NCBI RefSeq assembly: GCF_013911755.1
Contig: NZ_JACESP010000005.1
Coordinates: forward strand, 98,288 to 162,287
Direction: 5' to 3'
DNA length: 64,000 bases
Source of the DNA: Sphingosinicella sp.
GTDB taxonomy: Bacteria > Pseudomonadota > Alphaproteobacteria > Sphingomonadales > Sphingomonadaceae
Part shown: one piece after another, positions 35,048 through 44,293 of the stretch
How the letters are laid out: each line of letters starts with the position of its first letter
Position numbering within the stretch: position 1 is the stretch's first letter
Notes under the pieces: generated by a model
What the model was told of the DNA's origin: nothing
The model's input: only the letters and a program-made list of their open reading frames with translations
The model's database searches: none
Position numbers and translations under genes: made by a program

Positions 35048-35506
35048 CTATGGATGCACTGTGGGCCGAATCTTGGACACGATATCTGCCGCATTCAGAG
35101 TAACGCAGAAGTCCTTGTTCCGGGGTTTGCAATCCGTCGGCGGGCCGGCCTCATCGCTGGCTCGCACAACAATCCGCACAATCTCTTTCCCGTAGACCAT
35201 GGTTCCTGTCCCGACCTGCCCCGTGAAATCCAGAACCTGTATATGGGTTTTACCGGATGCAAGTACGAGCTCAGCGGCACGAAGAAGCGCCATCTCCTGA
35301 GAGAAACCGCGACCATCATGGCCACGCGTAATTGCAGAGACTTTCCAAGTTCCGTCCTTTTGAAGCGATTCCTTATACCCATTCCCAAACATGTCGGTTG
35401 GACGATAGGTTCGCGGCTTTGGTACGAGGCCAGCATAGGCGATATTTTGCTGTAGAAAGACGAAAGATAACAACACAAAAGAAGCCATGAGAGCCCTCAG
35501 CCCCAT
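35048..35506 (-). CDS. Exported protein, CC0125-like
   Basis: From ATG 35506 (ribosome site AAGGGTGG) the product is 152 residues with a signal peptide (MGLRALMASFVLLSFVFLQQ, cleavage near IAYA). The mature part contains GNGYKESLQKDGTWKVSAITRGHDG and ALLRAAELVLASGKTHIQVLDF, matching small alphaproteobacterial CC0125/CC1285-type envelope proteins; two cysteines near the C-terminus may bond. No lipobox Cys is visible, so it is exported and probably not lipidated. The surrounding sequence is AT-rich, unlike the neighbours, which suggests acquisition. Confidence 0.65.
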   Translation of the reverse strand: MGLRALMASFVLLSFVFLQQNIAYAGLVPKPRTYRPTDMFGNGYKESLQKDGTWKVSAITRGHDGRGFSQEMALLRAAELVLASGKTHIQVLDFTGQVGTGTMVYGKEIVRIVVRASDEAGPPTDCKPRNKDFCVTLNAADIVSKIRPTVHP

Positions 35507-35591
35507 ACGACCACCCTTTATCATCCGAAGACACCCAAGTTGCGCACTTTTATTATTGGCACAAGCACATAGAGTAAGAAACAGCCAGAAC

Positions 35592-35631
35592 AAGAAAGGG
35601 CCAAAACGATAAATCGTTTTGGCCCTTTCTT
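35592..35631 (-). terminator. Intrinsic terminator of the F0 ATP synthase operon
   Basis: A perfect 19-base inverted repeat (AAGAAAGGGCCAAAACGAT at 35592-35610 and its complement at 35613-35631) with a two-base centre lies 23 bases after the stop of atpF. On the minus strand the stem is followed by a T-rich tract. It is also usable in the other direction. Confidence 0.85.
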
Positions 35632-35654
35632 AACTTAAGTCTGAACGGTGCGCT

Positions 35655-36260
35655 CTAGTGGAGGCGCCGATCCAGTTCGCTGATCGCGGCGTCAGTAAGC
35701 TTGGTCTTCGTCGCCTTGTCGGTCGTTTCTGCGATGATGCGCGCTGCAGCGGTGGTGGCGAGGTTCGCCGCGCGGGCGCGGAGTTCGGCTTCGGCGGCGC
35801 GCTCGGCGGCACCGATCTTGGCTTCGGCCATCGCGGTGCGGCGCGCAACCATCGTCTCGGCGCTCTTCTGCGCGGCGGCGGTGATCTGCTCGGCTTCCTG
35901 GCGTGCGTGCGCGATGATCGCCGCGGCATCCTTTTCGCCCTGCGCCTCACGCGCTTTCGCTTCCGCGAGAAGCTTCTCGGCTTCCTCGCGCAGCGTCTTC
36001 GCCTCGGCAAGCTGTGCCTTCACCAGCGCGATGCGGGCATCGAGGCCCTGCGCGATCAGCTTCGGCGCCTTCATCACGAAGATCGCGAGGAGGAAGAAGA
36101 TCGTGATGCTGACGTAAACCCAGCCCTCGGCATCGAGCCCGAGCATGACCGGATGCTCGTCGTGCGCGGCCTCGTGAGCAACGGTCGCGGTCGTCTGATC
36201 GACCTCGCCCGCGCTCGGTGGCACGTCGACAGGGGTCACATCACCGGCGGGAACTTGCAT
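35655..36260 (-). CDS. atpF: ATP synthase F0 subunit b
   Basis: The 201-residue protein has one membrane helix near residues 45-65 (WVYVSITIFFLLAIFVM) and a long charged helix that forms the peripheral stalk. It has an unusual N-terminal extension of about 40 residues (QVPAGDVTPVDVPPSAGEVDQ). The gene is last in the F0 cluster, nine bases after the b' gene. It holds the F1 head against rotation. Confidence 0.92.
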   Translation of the reverse strand: MQVPAGDVTPVDVPPSAGEVDQTTATVAHEAAHDEHPVMLGLDAEGWVYVSITIFFLLAIFVMKAPKLIAQGLDARIALVKAQLAEAKTLREEAEKLLAEAKAREAQGEKDAAAIIAHARQEAEQITAAAQKSAETMVARRTAMAEAKIGAAERAAEAELRARAANLATTAAARIIAETTDKATKTKLTDAAISELDRRLH

Positions 36261-36269
36261 GGCGTTTTC

Positions 36270-36752
36270 CTACGAAAGGCTCGCGTCGACCGCGGCCCTG
36301 GCTTCCAACGCGCCGGGCCGAACGCCGGTCAAGCGTTCGACGACATCGGCCGCCGCTTCGCTCGCCGCGGCGTCGATCTCGCCCAGCGCCTTGGCACGCG
36401 CATCTGAAATGCGAGCTTCCGCCGAGGCGAGACGCGCATTCAGTTCGGCATCGAGTGCGGCGAGCTTCGCTTCGTTTTCGCGAGCCGTGGCCGCCTTCGC
36501 TTCGCCCACGACGCCTGTCGCGGCTTCGCGGGATTTGGCGAGCACGGCATTATAAACCTCGCCCGTGTTCGTGGCAGCCGTGTGCGCCAGTTCCGCCGCC
36601 GCAAGATCGGCCGCGATGATGCTGGCGCGTTCGTCGACGACCTTGCCGATTTTCGGCAGCGTCAGGCGGACGACGCCGAAGTAAAGGATGGCGAATGCAA
36701 TCGCCAGCCAGAACATCTGCGGCAGAAAATTTGACGGGTCGAACTGTGGCAT
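36270..36752 (-). CDS. ATP synthase F0 subunit b'
   Basis: The 160-residue protein begins MPQFDPSNFLPQMFWLAIAFAILYFGVV, the b' membrane segment typical of alphaproteobacteria and chloroplasts, followed by a long stalk helix. It forms a heterodimer with subunit b. It is between atpE and atpF; the start ATG 36752 is 84 bases after the atpE stop. Confidence 0.93.
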   Translation of the reverse strand: MPQFDPSNFLPQMFWLAIAFAILYFGVVRLTLPKIGKVVDERASIIAADLAAAELAHTAATNTGEVYNAVLAKSREAATGVVGEAKAATARENEAKLAALDAELNARLASAEARISDARAKALGEIDAAASEAAADVVERLTGVRPGALEARAAVDASLS

Positions 36753-36836
36753 GACTTACCCCGATGCGAATCCGGCTGAACGATCAGAAGGGCGCGCACC
36801 GGCACGCATGTCGCGCCGGTGCAAAGCCCTAGCGGA

Positions 36837-37061
36837 TCAACCGAACGCGAGCGCGAGCGCGACGACGGCGGCGATCAGGCCGAGCGCTTCGGTCACGGCG
36901 AAGCCGAAGATCAGACGGCCGCCGAGCTTGTCGGCAGCGGCCGGGTTGCGCAGCGCGCCCTGGAGGAACTGACCGAAGATCGTGCCCACGCCGATGGCGG
37001 CAATGCCCGCGCCGACAGCAGCGAGACCGGCACCGATGAGCTTGGCTGATGCGATATCCAT
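36837..37061 (-). CDS. atpE: ATP synthase F0 subunit c
   Basis: The 74-residue hairpin has two glycine-rich helices (GAGLAAVGAGIAAIGVGTIFG and RLIFGFAVTEALGLIAAVVALAL). The essential proton-carrying carboxylate is Glu in VTEALGL. About ten to fifteen copies form the rotor ring. It follows atpB with a 45-base gap. Confidence 0.96.
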   Translation of the reverse strand: MDIASAKLIGAGLAAVGAGIAAIGVGTIFGQFLQGALRNPAAADKLGGRLIFGFAVTEALGLIAAVVALALAFG

Positions 37062-37106
37062 GTTGAAACCCTTCCGTTGAACTAAGCTGTTGGGATTACG
37101 TTGAAA

Positions 37107-37835
37107 CTAGTGAAGATTGACCGCGTCGTTCAGATAGATCGACGTCAGCAGCGCGAACACGTAGGCCTGCACCACAGCGATCATCACTTCGAGCGCAGTG
37201 AGCGCGACATTGACGCCGAGCGGCAGCAGACCGAACACGCCGAGGCTGACGACGAAGCCGCCGAACACCTTCAGAAGCACGTGGCCCGCGGTCATGTTCG
37301 CGAACAACCGGATCGCCAGCGTGAACGGGCGCGACAGGAAAGAGACGAACTCGATCGCCGTCACCAGCGGCAGCAGCACGATCGGGCAATCCTTGGGGAT
37401 GAACAGCGAGAAGAAGTGCAGCCCGTGGCGGGCGAAGCCGACGCCCAGCACCACCAGGAAGACGAGCGCGGCAAGGCCGAAGGTCACAGCGATATGGCTG
37501 GTCGGCGTGAACGCGCCCACGAAGGGCAGCAGGCCGAGCAGGTTGCAGCCAAGCACGAAGATGAAAAGCGCGAACACCAGCGGCACGTAACGGCGGCCTT
37601 CCGGCCCGACGTTTTCCGCCAGCATGTTGCGGATGAATTCCTCTAGATACTCGACGGAGGCCTGCCAGCGCCCGGGAACGAGCTTCGGCGCGGCCGTGCC
37701 GATGAAGAGGAAACCCGCGACCGTGACGAGCGCGATCATCATCCACAGCGACGAATTGGTGAACGAGACGTCGTAACCGCCCAGCGCGATCGGGCTGAGC
37801 GTCTTGATCTCGAACTGTTCCATCGGGTTCGCCAT
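37107..37835 (-). CDS. atpB: ATP synthase F0 subunit a
   Basis: The 242-residue protein has five to six membrane helices and the essential Arg in RPFTLAIRLFANMTAGH, next to the C-terminal VVQAYVFALLTSIYL. It forms the half-channels for protons with the c-ring. It lies 22 bases after atpI. Confidence 0.96.
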   Translation of the reverse strand: MANPMEQFEIKTLSPIALGGYDVSFTNSSLWMMIALVTVAGFLFIGTAAPKLVPGRWQASVEYLEEFIRNMLAENVGPEGRRYVPLVFALFIFVLGCNLLGLLPFVGAFTPTSHIAVTFGLAALVFLVVLGVGFARHGLHFFSLFIPKDCPIVLLPLVTAIEFVSFLSRPFTLAIRLFANMTAGHVLLKVFGGFVVSLGVFGLLPLGVNVALTALEVMIAVVQAYVFALLTSIYLNDAVNLH

Positions 37836-37857
37836 TGAAAGCCCGCGCTCCTGAACC

Positions 37858-38157
37858 TTAGTTGTTGTCGTCCGGGTTGCCGTCGAAGTCGCCGCTCTTG
37901 CGCATCACCGTGCGCAGACCGGCGCCGAAGCCGAGCAAAAAGAACAGGATCATTCCGTAAGGCCCCGTTCCGAACCAGCCATCGATCAGCCAGCCGAAGA
38001 AGGCACCCACGAGGATCGCACCGATGAACTCGATGGCGATCGACCAGCCCCTGTTCTCTTCCCGTTTAAGCCCGTCACGCTTCGGACTGGCACGCTCCTT
38101 GGCCTCGGCAAGCCGACGACCGAGGTCGTCGGGTTCGATGCGTCGGTCATCTGCCAA
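37858..38157 (-). CDS. atpI: AtpI-like ATP synthase assembly protein
   Basis: The 99-residue protein has two membrane helices (WSIAIEFIGAILVGAFFGWLI and GMILFFLLGFGAGL) after a charged N-terminus. The family (AtpI/AtpZ) helps assemble the c-ring or Mg2+ supply and heads the F0 operon. A promoter with TTGACT-17-TAAACG lies about 100 bases upstream. Confidence 0.9.
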   Translation of the reverse strand: MADDRRIEPDDLGRRLAEAKERASPKRDGLKREENRGWSIAIEFIGAILVGAFFGWLIDGWFGTGPYGMILFFLLGFGAGLRTVMRKSGDFDGNPDDNN

Positions 38158-38263
38158 CGATCATCTCCATGCCCTTGAGGACAGTTTGAACGGTCCACCC
38201 GAAACACATGCCGTTTCCGGCAAGCGACGAGACGCCGGAGCCGAAACCCCGAACGCGAGCGCA

Positions 38264-38292
38264 CGTTTAGTGGCGGGTTTTCGCCAAGTCAA
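38264..38292 (-). promoter_or_regulatory. Probable promoter of the atp operon
   Basis: On the minus strand TTGACT (38287-38292) is followed after 17 bases by TAAACG (38264-38269). The spacer contains TGGCG and CGCCA in dyad. The start of transcription would be near 38257, giving a leader of about 100 bases before atpI at 38157. Confidence 0.5.
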
Positions 38293-38336
38293 CGCTCGCC
38301 TTGCCGCAGCGCGGCATGGCAGACGCGGCGGCATCT

Positions 38337-41300
38337 CTACTCTGCCGCGAGCAGCGTTTCGGCGCGCCCGAGGTCCACGGAAACAAGCTGGCTAACGCCT
38401 TTCTCGCCCATGGTGACGCCGTAGAGACGATGCATGCGGCTCATGGTCACGGCATTGTGCGTCACAATAAGGAAGCGCGTGTCGGTGAGCGTGGTCATGC
38501 GGTCGAGAAGATCGCAGAAACGTTCGATATTGGCGTCGTCGAGCGGCGCGTCGACCTCGTCGAGCACGCAGATCGGCGCCGGGTTCGTCAGGAACAGGCC
38601 GAAGATCAGCGCCACGGCCGTCAACGCCTGCTCGCCGCCCGAAAGCAGCGTCAGCGATTGCAGCTTCTTGCCCGGCGGCTGCGCCATGATCTCGAGACCC
38701 GCTTCGAGCGGATCGTCCGATTCGATGAGTTCGAGCCGCGCCTCGCCGCCGCCGAACAGGCTGGAGAAAAGGTCGCCGAAGTGGCGGTTCACCTCCTCGA
38801 ACGCGGTCAAAAGCCGCGCACGGCCCTCGCGGTTCAGCGAGCCGATGCTGCCGCGCAGGCGGGCGATCGCCGTTTCCAGCTCCTCGCGTTCGGATGTCGA
38901 GGTGGCGAGCGTCGTCTCGATCTCTTCGAGTTCGACGTCGGCGCGCAGGTTCACCGGCCCCATGCGTTCGCGCTCGCCGGTCAGGCGGTCGAGCCCGGAG
39001 GTCAGCGTTTCGGCGTCCTCCATGTTCTCGTCGCTAAATTCGAAACGCTGGGGCAGCATCTGCGGCGAGCACTGGAAGCGCTCGACCGACAGGCGGTTGA
39101 GTTCGGTACGCCGGTGCTCGCAATTTTCAACGCGTACCTCGATGCGGCCGCGCTCCTCGCGTAGCATCGAGAGAATTTCGGTCGCCTCGCGCGCCTCGGC
39201 GTCGATGGTGCGGAGTGCGCTTTCGGCTGCAGCGAGGCGGTCCGCCGCCGCCTGACGCGCGGCTTCTGCGTCAGCGAGATCGCCCGCGAGGCGCGCCTGA
39301 CGCTCGGCAATGGCGGCGGGCACGTCGGCGATTTCGGCGATCGTCGCGTTCGCCGCTGCGATTCGCGCCGCAAGTTCCTCGCGCTGCGCAGCGCTACCGG
39401 AGATCCGGCGTTCCCACGCCTCACGCTCCGCAGTGATCGCCTCGCGGCGCGCGGTGTCGCTTTGCAGGCCGCGTTGCAGCGCCACATGCTCGGCGCGCGC
39501 GGTGGCGAGATCGGAGCGGTGCGCGTCCGCGGTGTTGCGCGCGGCCGTCACCGCTTCGGTCAGCCCTTCGGCGCCCGGCACTTCGAGCAGCGCCGCTTCA
39601 AGCCCCTGCATCTTCTCGCTGGATTCGGCGATCTGATCGTTCGCGCGCGTCACCGCCGCCGCGAACGCTTCGAGCTGCGCGGCGCGGCGTTCGACCTCGC
39701 CGGCGAGCTGCGACATCGTCTTCGCCGCATCCGCGCGGGCGGCTTCGGCGCGGCGGAGCGCCTGGCGCTCGGCGTCGATCGCGGAGGCCGTTTCGGCAAC
39801 AATCGCGCGCGCGGCGGCAAGTTCAGTATCGAGCACTTCCACCGCCGCCTCGGCATCGGGCAGCAATGCCTCGACCTCGGCGAGCCGGTTGCGCTGGCGC
39901 AGCTTTTCGGCAGCCGCGCTGCCGTCGCCCGCCTCGGTGCGGAAGCCGTCCCAGCGGACCATGCGCCCTTCGCGGGTCACCAACCGCTGGCCGACGGAAA
40001 GCTTCGCCGCCATCCGGTCCAGCATCTCGTCGTCGACGATGCCGATTTGCGCGGCGCGGCGCGCGAGTTCCTCGGGCGCTTGGATCACGTCGGAAAGCGG
40101 CCGCGCGCCCGCGGGAAGCCCCGGATCCCACTCGCCCTTCAGCGCCCCGCCCCAGCGCCGTCCGCTTTCGCCGCCCACGGGTGCCGCCGTGTCGTCGCCG
40201 AGCGAGGCGGCGAACGCCGCCTCGAAACCCTTGGTCACGCGGACGCGGTCGATCAGCGGCTCGGCATCGCCGCCGCGGCTCGCCGCGAGCGAGCGCTGGA
40301 GCGACTGCCGCTCTCCGGCGAGCGCCGAAAGCGCCGCCTGCGCCTCGCCGCGTTTCGCCTGCGCCGCCTCGCGCGCGGTCTCTGCCCCGGCGCGGCGTTC
40401 CTCGCCGGTCGCGATGGCGGCAGAGGCGCGCTCGGCCTCAGCCTCGGCCTCTTTCGCGCGGGCTTCGGCGGCGATCAGGCGTTCGCCGGCGTCATCGCCC
40501 TGCGCGGCGGCGGCCTGCGCGGCGAGCGTGCGCGTCTTTTCGGATTCGGCGCGCGCAATCTGCGAGCGCAGCGCGGAAAGCTCGGCCTCGATCGCCCGGC
40601 GCTGCCCCTGCGCCTCGGCCTGCGCGGCGAGAGCGTCGGCGAGCGTGCGCTGATCGGCCTCCACGACGGCTTCAAGATCGGTAATGCGCGCTTGCGCCGG
40701 GCCAAGCGCGGCCTCAGCCTCATCCAGCCGCGCGGCGATACCGGCATCTTCCGTCGCGAGCCGTTCGAGCGCGGCGTGCGCGTCGTGGTGCAGCGCATCC
40801 TCGCGCGCAATGTCGCGCTCCGCCGCCTCGCGCCGCGCTTCTGCCTCGCGGCGGCGGCGCTCGACCTCGTTGAGTTCGGCGTTCAGCGAATCGCGCGAGA
40901 GTTTCAGGCGCTGCAGGATCGCCGCGGCTTCGGCCTCAGCCTCGCGCAGCGGCGGCAGGTTCGCGGCGGCGTCCGACTGCCGCGCCGAGATTGCGGCGCC
41001 GAGCCGCGTCGCGTCCTCGATCTTCCCGCGCAAGGCTTCCGCCTCGGCCTTCGCGGCGTTGGCATCGGCGGTCGCCTCACAGGCCTTCGCGTAAAGCAGC
41101 ATCGCCTCGGCGATACGGATCTGCTCGGAGAGTTTCTTGTAGCGCTCCGCCTGCCGCGCCTGCCGCTTCAGGTTCGCGGCCTGCGACGACAGGCCCTGCA
41201 GCACGTCGTCGAGGCGGGTGAGGTTGGTTTCCGCCGCGCGCAGGCGCTGCTCCGCGTCCTTGCGGCGCACATGCAGACCCGAAATCCCCGCCGCCTCTTC

Positions 41301-41792
41301 GAGCAGCAGGCGACGATCTTGAGGCTTCGCGGCGATGATCGCGCCGATGCGGCCCTGGCTGACGAGCGCGGGCGAGTGTGCGCCGGTCGCAGCATCCGCG
41401 AACAGCAGCTGCACGTCCTTCTGGCGCACGTCTCGGCCGTTGATGCGGTACGCCGAGCCGAGGCCGCGTTCGATGTGGCGAACGACTTCGAGATCGTCCG
41501 AATCGTTGAACTGTGCGGGCGCGCGGCGGCTGGAATTGTCGAGATGCAGCGTCACGTGCGCGGCGTCGCGCGCCGGGCGACGGTCGGTGCCGGCGAAGAT
41601 CACGTCTTCCATGCCGCCGCCGCGCAAGGATTTGGCGCTCGATTCGCCCATCACCCAGCGGATGGCTTCAAGGAGGTTGGACTTGCCGCAGCCGTTCGGG
41701 CCAACGACGCCCGTCAGCCCGTCCTCGATCCTGAGTTCCACAGGATCGACGAAGGATTTGAATCCGGCGAGTCTAAGCCGCCTGAAATGCAC
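38337..41792 (-). CDS. smc: Chromosome segregation ATPase SMC
   Basis: The 1151-residue protein has Walker A GPNGCGKSN at residues 31-39, two very long coiled-coil regions around a hinge near residues 480-620, and the ABC signature LLSGGEQALTAVALIF with Walker B VLDEVDAPLDD near the C-terminus. It compacts and organises the chromosome. The start is a GTG (41792) after GGGGGA. It shares the minus strand with dciA and the DsbA-like gene 35 bases upstream. Confidence 0.97.
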   Translation of the reverse strand: MHFRRLRLAGFKSFVDPVELRIEDGLTGVVGPNGCGKSNLLEAIRWVMGESSAKSLRGGGMEDVIFAGTDRRPARDAAHVTLHLDNSSRRAPAQFNDSDDLEVVRHIERGLGSAYRINGRDVRQKDVQLLFADAATGAHSPALVSQGRIGAIIAAKPQDRRLLLEEAAGISGLHVRRKDAEQRLRAAETNLTRLDDVLQGLSSQAANLKRQARQAERYKKLSEQIRIAEAMLLYAKACEATADANAAKAEAEALRGKIEDATRLGAAISARQSDAAANLPPLREAEAEAAAILQRLKLSRDSLNAELNEVERRRREAEARREAAERDIAREDALHHDAHAALERLATEDAGIAARLDEAEAALGPAQARITDLEAVVEADQRTLADALAAQAEAQGQRRAIEAELSALRSQIARAESEKTRTLAAQAAAAQGDDAGERLIAAEARAKEAEAEAERASAAIATGEERRAGAETAREAAQAKRGEAQAALSALAGERQSLQRSLAASRGGDAEPLIDRVRVTKGFEAAFAASLGDDTAAPVGGESGRRWGGALKGEWDPGLPAGARPLSDVIQAPEELARRAAQIGIVDDEMLDRMAAKLSVGQRLVTREGRMVRWDGFRTEAGDGSAAAEKLRQRNRLAEVEALLPDAEAAVEVLDTELAAARAIVAETASAIDAERQALRRAEAARADAAKTMSQLAGEVERRAAQLEAFAAAVTRANDQIAESSEKMQGLEAALLEVPGAEGLTEAVTAARNTADAHRSDLATARAEHVALQRGLQSDTARREAITAEREAWERRISGSAAQREELAARIAAANATIAEIADVPAAIAERQARLAGDLADAEAARQAAADRLAAAESALRTIDAEAREATEILSMLREERGRIEVRVENCEHRRTELNRLSVERFQCSPQMLPQRFEFSDENMEDAETLTSGLDRLTGERERMGPVNLRADVELEEIETTLATSTSEREELETAIARLRGSIGSLNREGRARLLTAFEEVNRHFGDLFSSLFGGGEARLELIESDDPLEAGLEIMAQPPGKKLQSLTLLSGGEQALTAVALIFGLFLTNPAPICVLDEVDAPLDDANIERFCDLLDRMTTLTDTRFLIVTHNAVTMSRMHRLYGVTMGEKGVSQLVSVDLGRAETLLAAE

Positions 41793-41827
41793 GCGTCCCC
41801 CGCTCTCTCACGCCCACACGCTTCACG

Positions 41828-42580
41828 CTACTTCACGGCATCCTTGAGCAGCGGTTCGAGGTCCGCCCAGCTGTGCACGCCTTCGAGCGACTTGTCGTTC
41901 AGCACGAACGCGGGCGTGCCCGTCACCTTGTACTGCTCGACCGCGGTCTTGCGGATCGTCTCCAGCTGGCCGCGCTGGTTCGCGTCGGTCAGGCAAGCCT
42001 TGAACTTCGCTTCCGGAATGCCGCGCGCGCGCACGAAACCGTCGAGCCCGCCGAGCTTCGCGTAGGTGACGACCTGCTCGTCCGGCGACATCGATTGCAG
42101 CGGCGCTGTCTGCGCCTCGGTCAGCTTGGTGAACGGTTCGATCCACGCCTGCTGGTTCTTGAAGAAAGCGTCGGCAAGCCCGAAGAACGCGCTCGGCCCC
42201 TGGCAGCGCGCAAGCATCGTGGCGCCGTAATCCGCCGGGTTCAGCACGAAGTTGCGGAACTCGTAATAGACCTTGCCCTTGGCGACGTACTCGCCCTTGA
42301 TGGTCGGCATCGCCATTTCATGGAAATCGCGGCAGTGCGGGCAGGTAAGCGACGCGAATTCGATGAGCTTCACCGGTGCATTCGGGTTGCCGATCGCGAA
42401 GCCGCCCTCGGGCGTCGCCTTCACGGCTTCCAGCCAGTTGGCTTTCGCCGCCGGCGCGGCTGCCTTGGGGGCGCTGCCGGCCTTGTTGCCGGCGGCCTCT
42501 GACGACTCCTGACCGCAGGCGGAAAGCACTGCGACAGCACCAAACATGCACAAGGCCTTGAACCGCGCTTTTCTCAACAT
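41828..42580 (-). CDS. DsbA-family thioredoxin lipoprotein
   Basis: From ATG 42580 the 250-residue protein has a lipoprotein signal ending VLSAC, an Ala-rich linker, and a DsbA-like fold with CPHC (SLTCPHCRDFHEMAMP) and the cis-Pro loop VTGTPAFVLNDKSLEG. It probably catalyses disulfide exchange at the periplasmic face. It is between dciA and smc, a common order in this group. GTG 42592 is the alternative start. Confidence 0.93.
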   Translation of the reverse strand: MLRKARFKALCMFGAVAVLSACGQESSEAAGNKAGSAPKAAAPAAKANWLEAVKATPEGGFAIGNPNAPVKLIEFASLTCPHCRDFHEMAMPTIKGEYVAKGKVYYEFRNFVLNPADYGATMLARCQGPSAFFGLADAFFKNQQAWIEPFTKLTEAQTAPLQSMSPDEQVVTYAKLGGLDGFVRARGIPEAKFKACLTDANQRGQLETIRKTAVEQYKVTGTPAFVLNDKSLEGVHSWADLEPLLKDAVK

Positions 42581-42683
42581 CTGGTAGTCCACCTTCGAAG
42601 AAACCCAATACCTGCCACAGATGCGGGTGGGGCACTATGACGAGGCCAGCAACCCAAGTCAAAGCCGATCAGCACGTCTCCAG

Positions 42684-43178
42684 CTATCGGATGAGGGGCA
42701 GCCCCTTCGTCGCGCTCATCTGCCGCGCAAGGTCTTCCAAGCTCTGCCGAAGCTCGTCGTCGGCGATCGCTTTCAGACTGCCCGCCACGTCGTCGGGCAC
42801 CTCGCCGGGGGTCTGCACGGAATCGCCCGCCGGTGTGCGCTCCGCGGGTAGCCCCTGCCGGATGGCGATGCGCGCGACGGCATCGTAGCCGAAAAAGCGG
42901 TTCACCCGTTCGATGATCTGCGGCGCGACATGCTGGATCATCAGCGCGTGCGAGCCGGTGGCGGAAAGGTTGAGCGTGCCGCCGCTACGCTTGCCGTGCG
43001 GGAAGCTCAGCGATTCGGGCGTCGAATGCCGCGCATAGTCCGGCCCCACGATCTCCGGCCAGCGCGCAACGACCGCACTGTCGACAAAGCCGAAGCGGCG
43101 GAACGCCTTGCGCCCCACGAGCGGCACAAGCTCGGCCACCGACCGGCTCCCGCCTCTCCTGTCACCCGGTTTCCTCAT
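42684..43178 (-). CDS. DUF721 / DciA-like protein
   Basis: The 164-residue protein from ATG 43178 starts with a basic stretch (RKPGDRRGGSRSVAELVPLVG) and contains the DUF721 core FGFVDSAVVARWPEIVGPDYARHSTPESLSF. DciA proteins of this family bind and help load the replicative helicase. A longer in-frame start at 43190 is possible. It is divergent from mutY with about 26 bases between the starts. Confidence 0.85.
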   Translation of the reverse strand: MRKPGDRRGGSRSVAELVPLVGRKAFRRFGFVDSAVVARWPEIVGPDYARHSTPESLSFPHGKRSGGTLNLSATGSHALMIQHVAPQIIERVNRFFGYDAVARIAIRQGLPAERTPAGDSVQTPGEVPDDVAGSLKAIADDELRQSLEDLARQMSATKGLPLIR

Positions 43179-43204
43179 GGTGAAACCCATGCCATAGGCG
43201 CGCC

Positions 43205-44257
43205 ATGCCCGCCAAGGAAATCGCCGCACCGCTGCTCGCCTGGTACGACCGGTCGCACCGCCGCCTGCCGTGGCGCGCGCCGCCCGGCGCAAACGCGGCT
43301 GATCCTTATCGTGTGTGGCTTTCGGAGATCATGCTCCAGCAGACGACCGTCGCGGCGGTCATCCCCTATTTCGAGCATTTCACGTCCCGGTGGCCGAGCG
43401 TGGAGGCGCTCGCGGCGACTGAAGACGGAGACGTGCTCGCGGCATGGGCGGGCCTCGGCTACTACGCCCGCGCGCGCAATCTCCTCGCCTGCGCGCGCGC
43501 AGTTGCGGCCGATCACGGCGGCCGCTTCCCATCCACCGAAGACGGGCTGCTCAGCCTTCCCGGCATCGGCGCCTATACGGCGGCGGCGATCACGGCGATC
43601 GCCTTCGGCGAGCGCGCCGTCGTCGTGGACGGCAACGTCGAGCGCGTCGTCGCGCGGCTATTCGCGGTTGAGGAGCCCTTGCCCGCCGCGAAGCCCGCGC
43701 TTCGCGCGCTTGCCGATACGATCACGCCCGCTGCGCGCGCCGGCGATTTCGCGCAGGCGATGATGGATCTCGGCGCCACGGTCTGCCGTCCCCGGTCTCC
43801 CGATTGCCTCGTATGCCCCGTGGCGACGTGCTGCGACGCGGCGCGGCGAGGCGTCGCCGATCTGCTCCCGAAAAAGGCGAAGAAAGCGCCACGCCCGGTG
43901 CGCTACGCCAATGCCTATGTGCTGCGCGACCGCGACGAGGTCCTGCTCGTGCGGCGGCCGCCACGCGGGCTTCTCGGCGGGATGCTCGGGCTGCCGATGA
44001 GCGAGATCGCGAACACCCCGGTGGCCGATGGCGCGCATCCCGGCGCCCCTGCCCCCGCGCGCTGGTTGCGCGGCGAAGGGCGCGTTACCCACGTTTTCAC
44101 GCATTTCGAGTTGCATCTGACCGTGTTTTCGGGCGATCTGTCAGGAATAACGAAACCAGCGGGGGATTGGCGCGCAGCGGATGCATCCGCTGCGCGGGAT
44201 TTGCCGACGCTGTTTCGTAAAGCATTGGACTTTGCGGCCTGTATGGGCGATTTTTAG
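43205..44257 (+). CDS. mutY: Adenine DNA glycosylase
   Basis: The 350-residue protein has helix-hairpin-helix LLSLPGIGAYTAAAITAIAFG with the following VDGNVERV, the catalytic Asp in the QAMMDLGATVC region, the 4Fe-4S cluster cysteines C-x6-C-x2-C-x5-C (CRPRSPDCLVCPVATCC), and a C-terminal NUDIX-like recognition domain. It removes adenine opposite 8-oxoguanine. Its stop is 36 bases before the efflux adaptor. Confidence 0.96.
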   Translation: MPAKEIAAPLLAWYDRSHRRLPWRAPPGANAADPYRVWLSEIMLQQTTVAAVIPYFEHFTSRWPSVEALAATEDGDVLAAWAGLGYYARARNLLACARAVAADHGGRFPSTEDGLLSLPGIGAYTAAAITAIAFGERAVVVDGNVERVVARLFAVEEPLPAAKPALRALADTITPAARAGDFAQAMMDLGATVCRPRSPDCLVCPVATCCDAARRGVADLLPKKAKKAPRPVRYANAYVLRDRDEVLLVRRPPRGLLGGMLGLPMSEIANTPVADGAHPGAPAPARWLRGEGRVTHVFTHFELHLTVFSGDLSGITKPAGDWRAADASAARDLPTLFRKALDFAACMGDF

Positions 44258-44293
44258 CCGTAGTGAGCGGCGTACGCCTGATCGGAGTTTGAA

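Noticed and set aside
39462-42065. An 867-codon open frame on the plus strand across smc
   Set aside because: It is antisense to a fully conserved SMC protein; long antisense frames are expected in GC-rich coding sequence with strong third-position bias.
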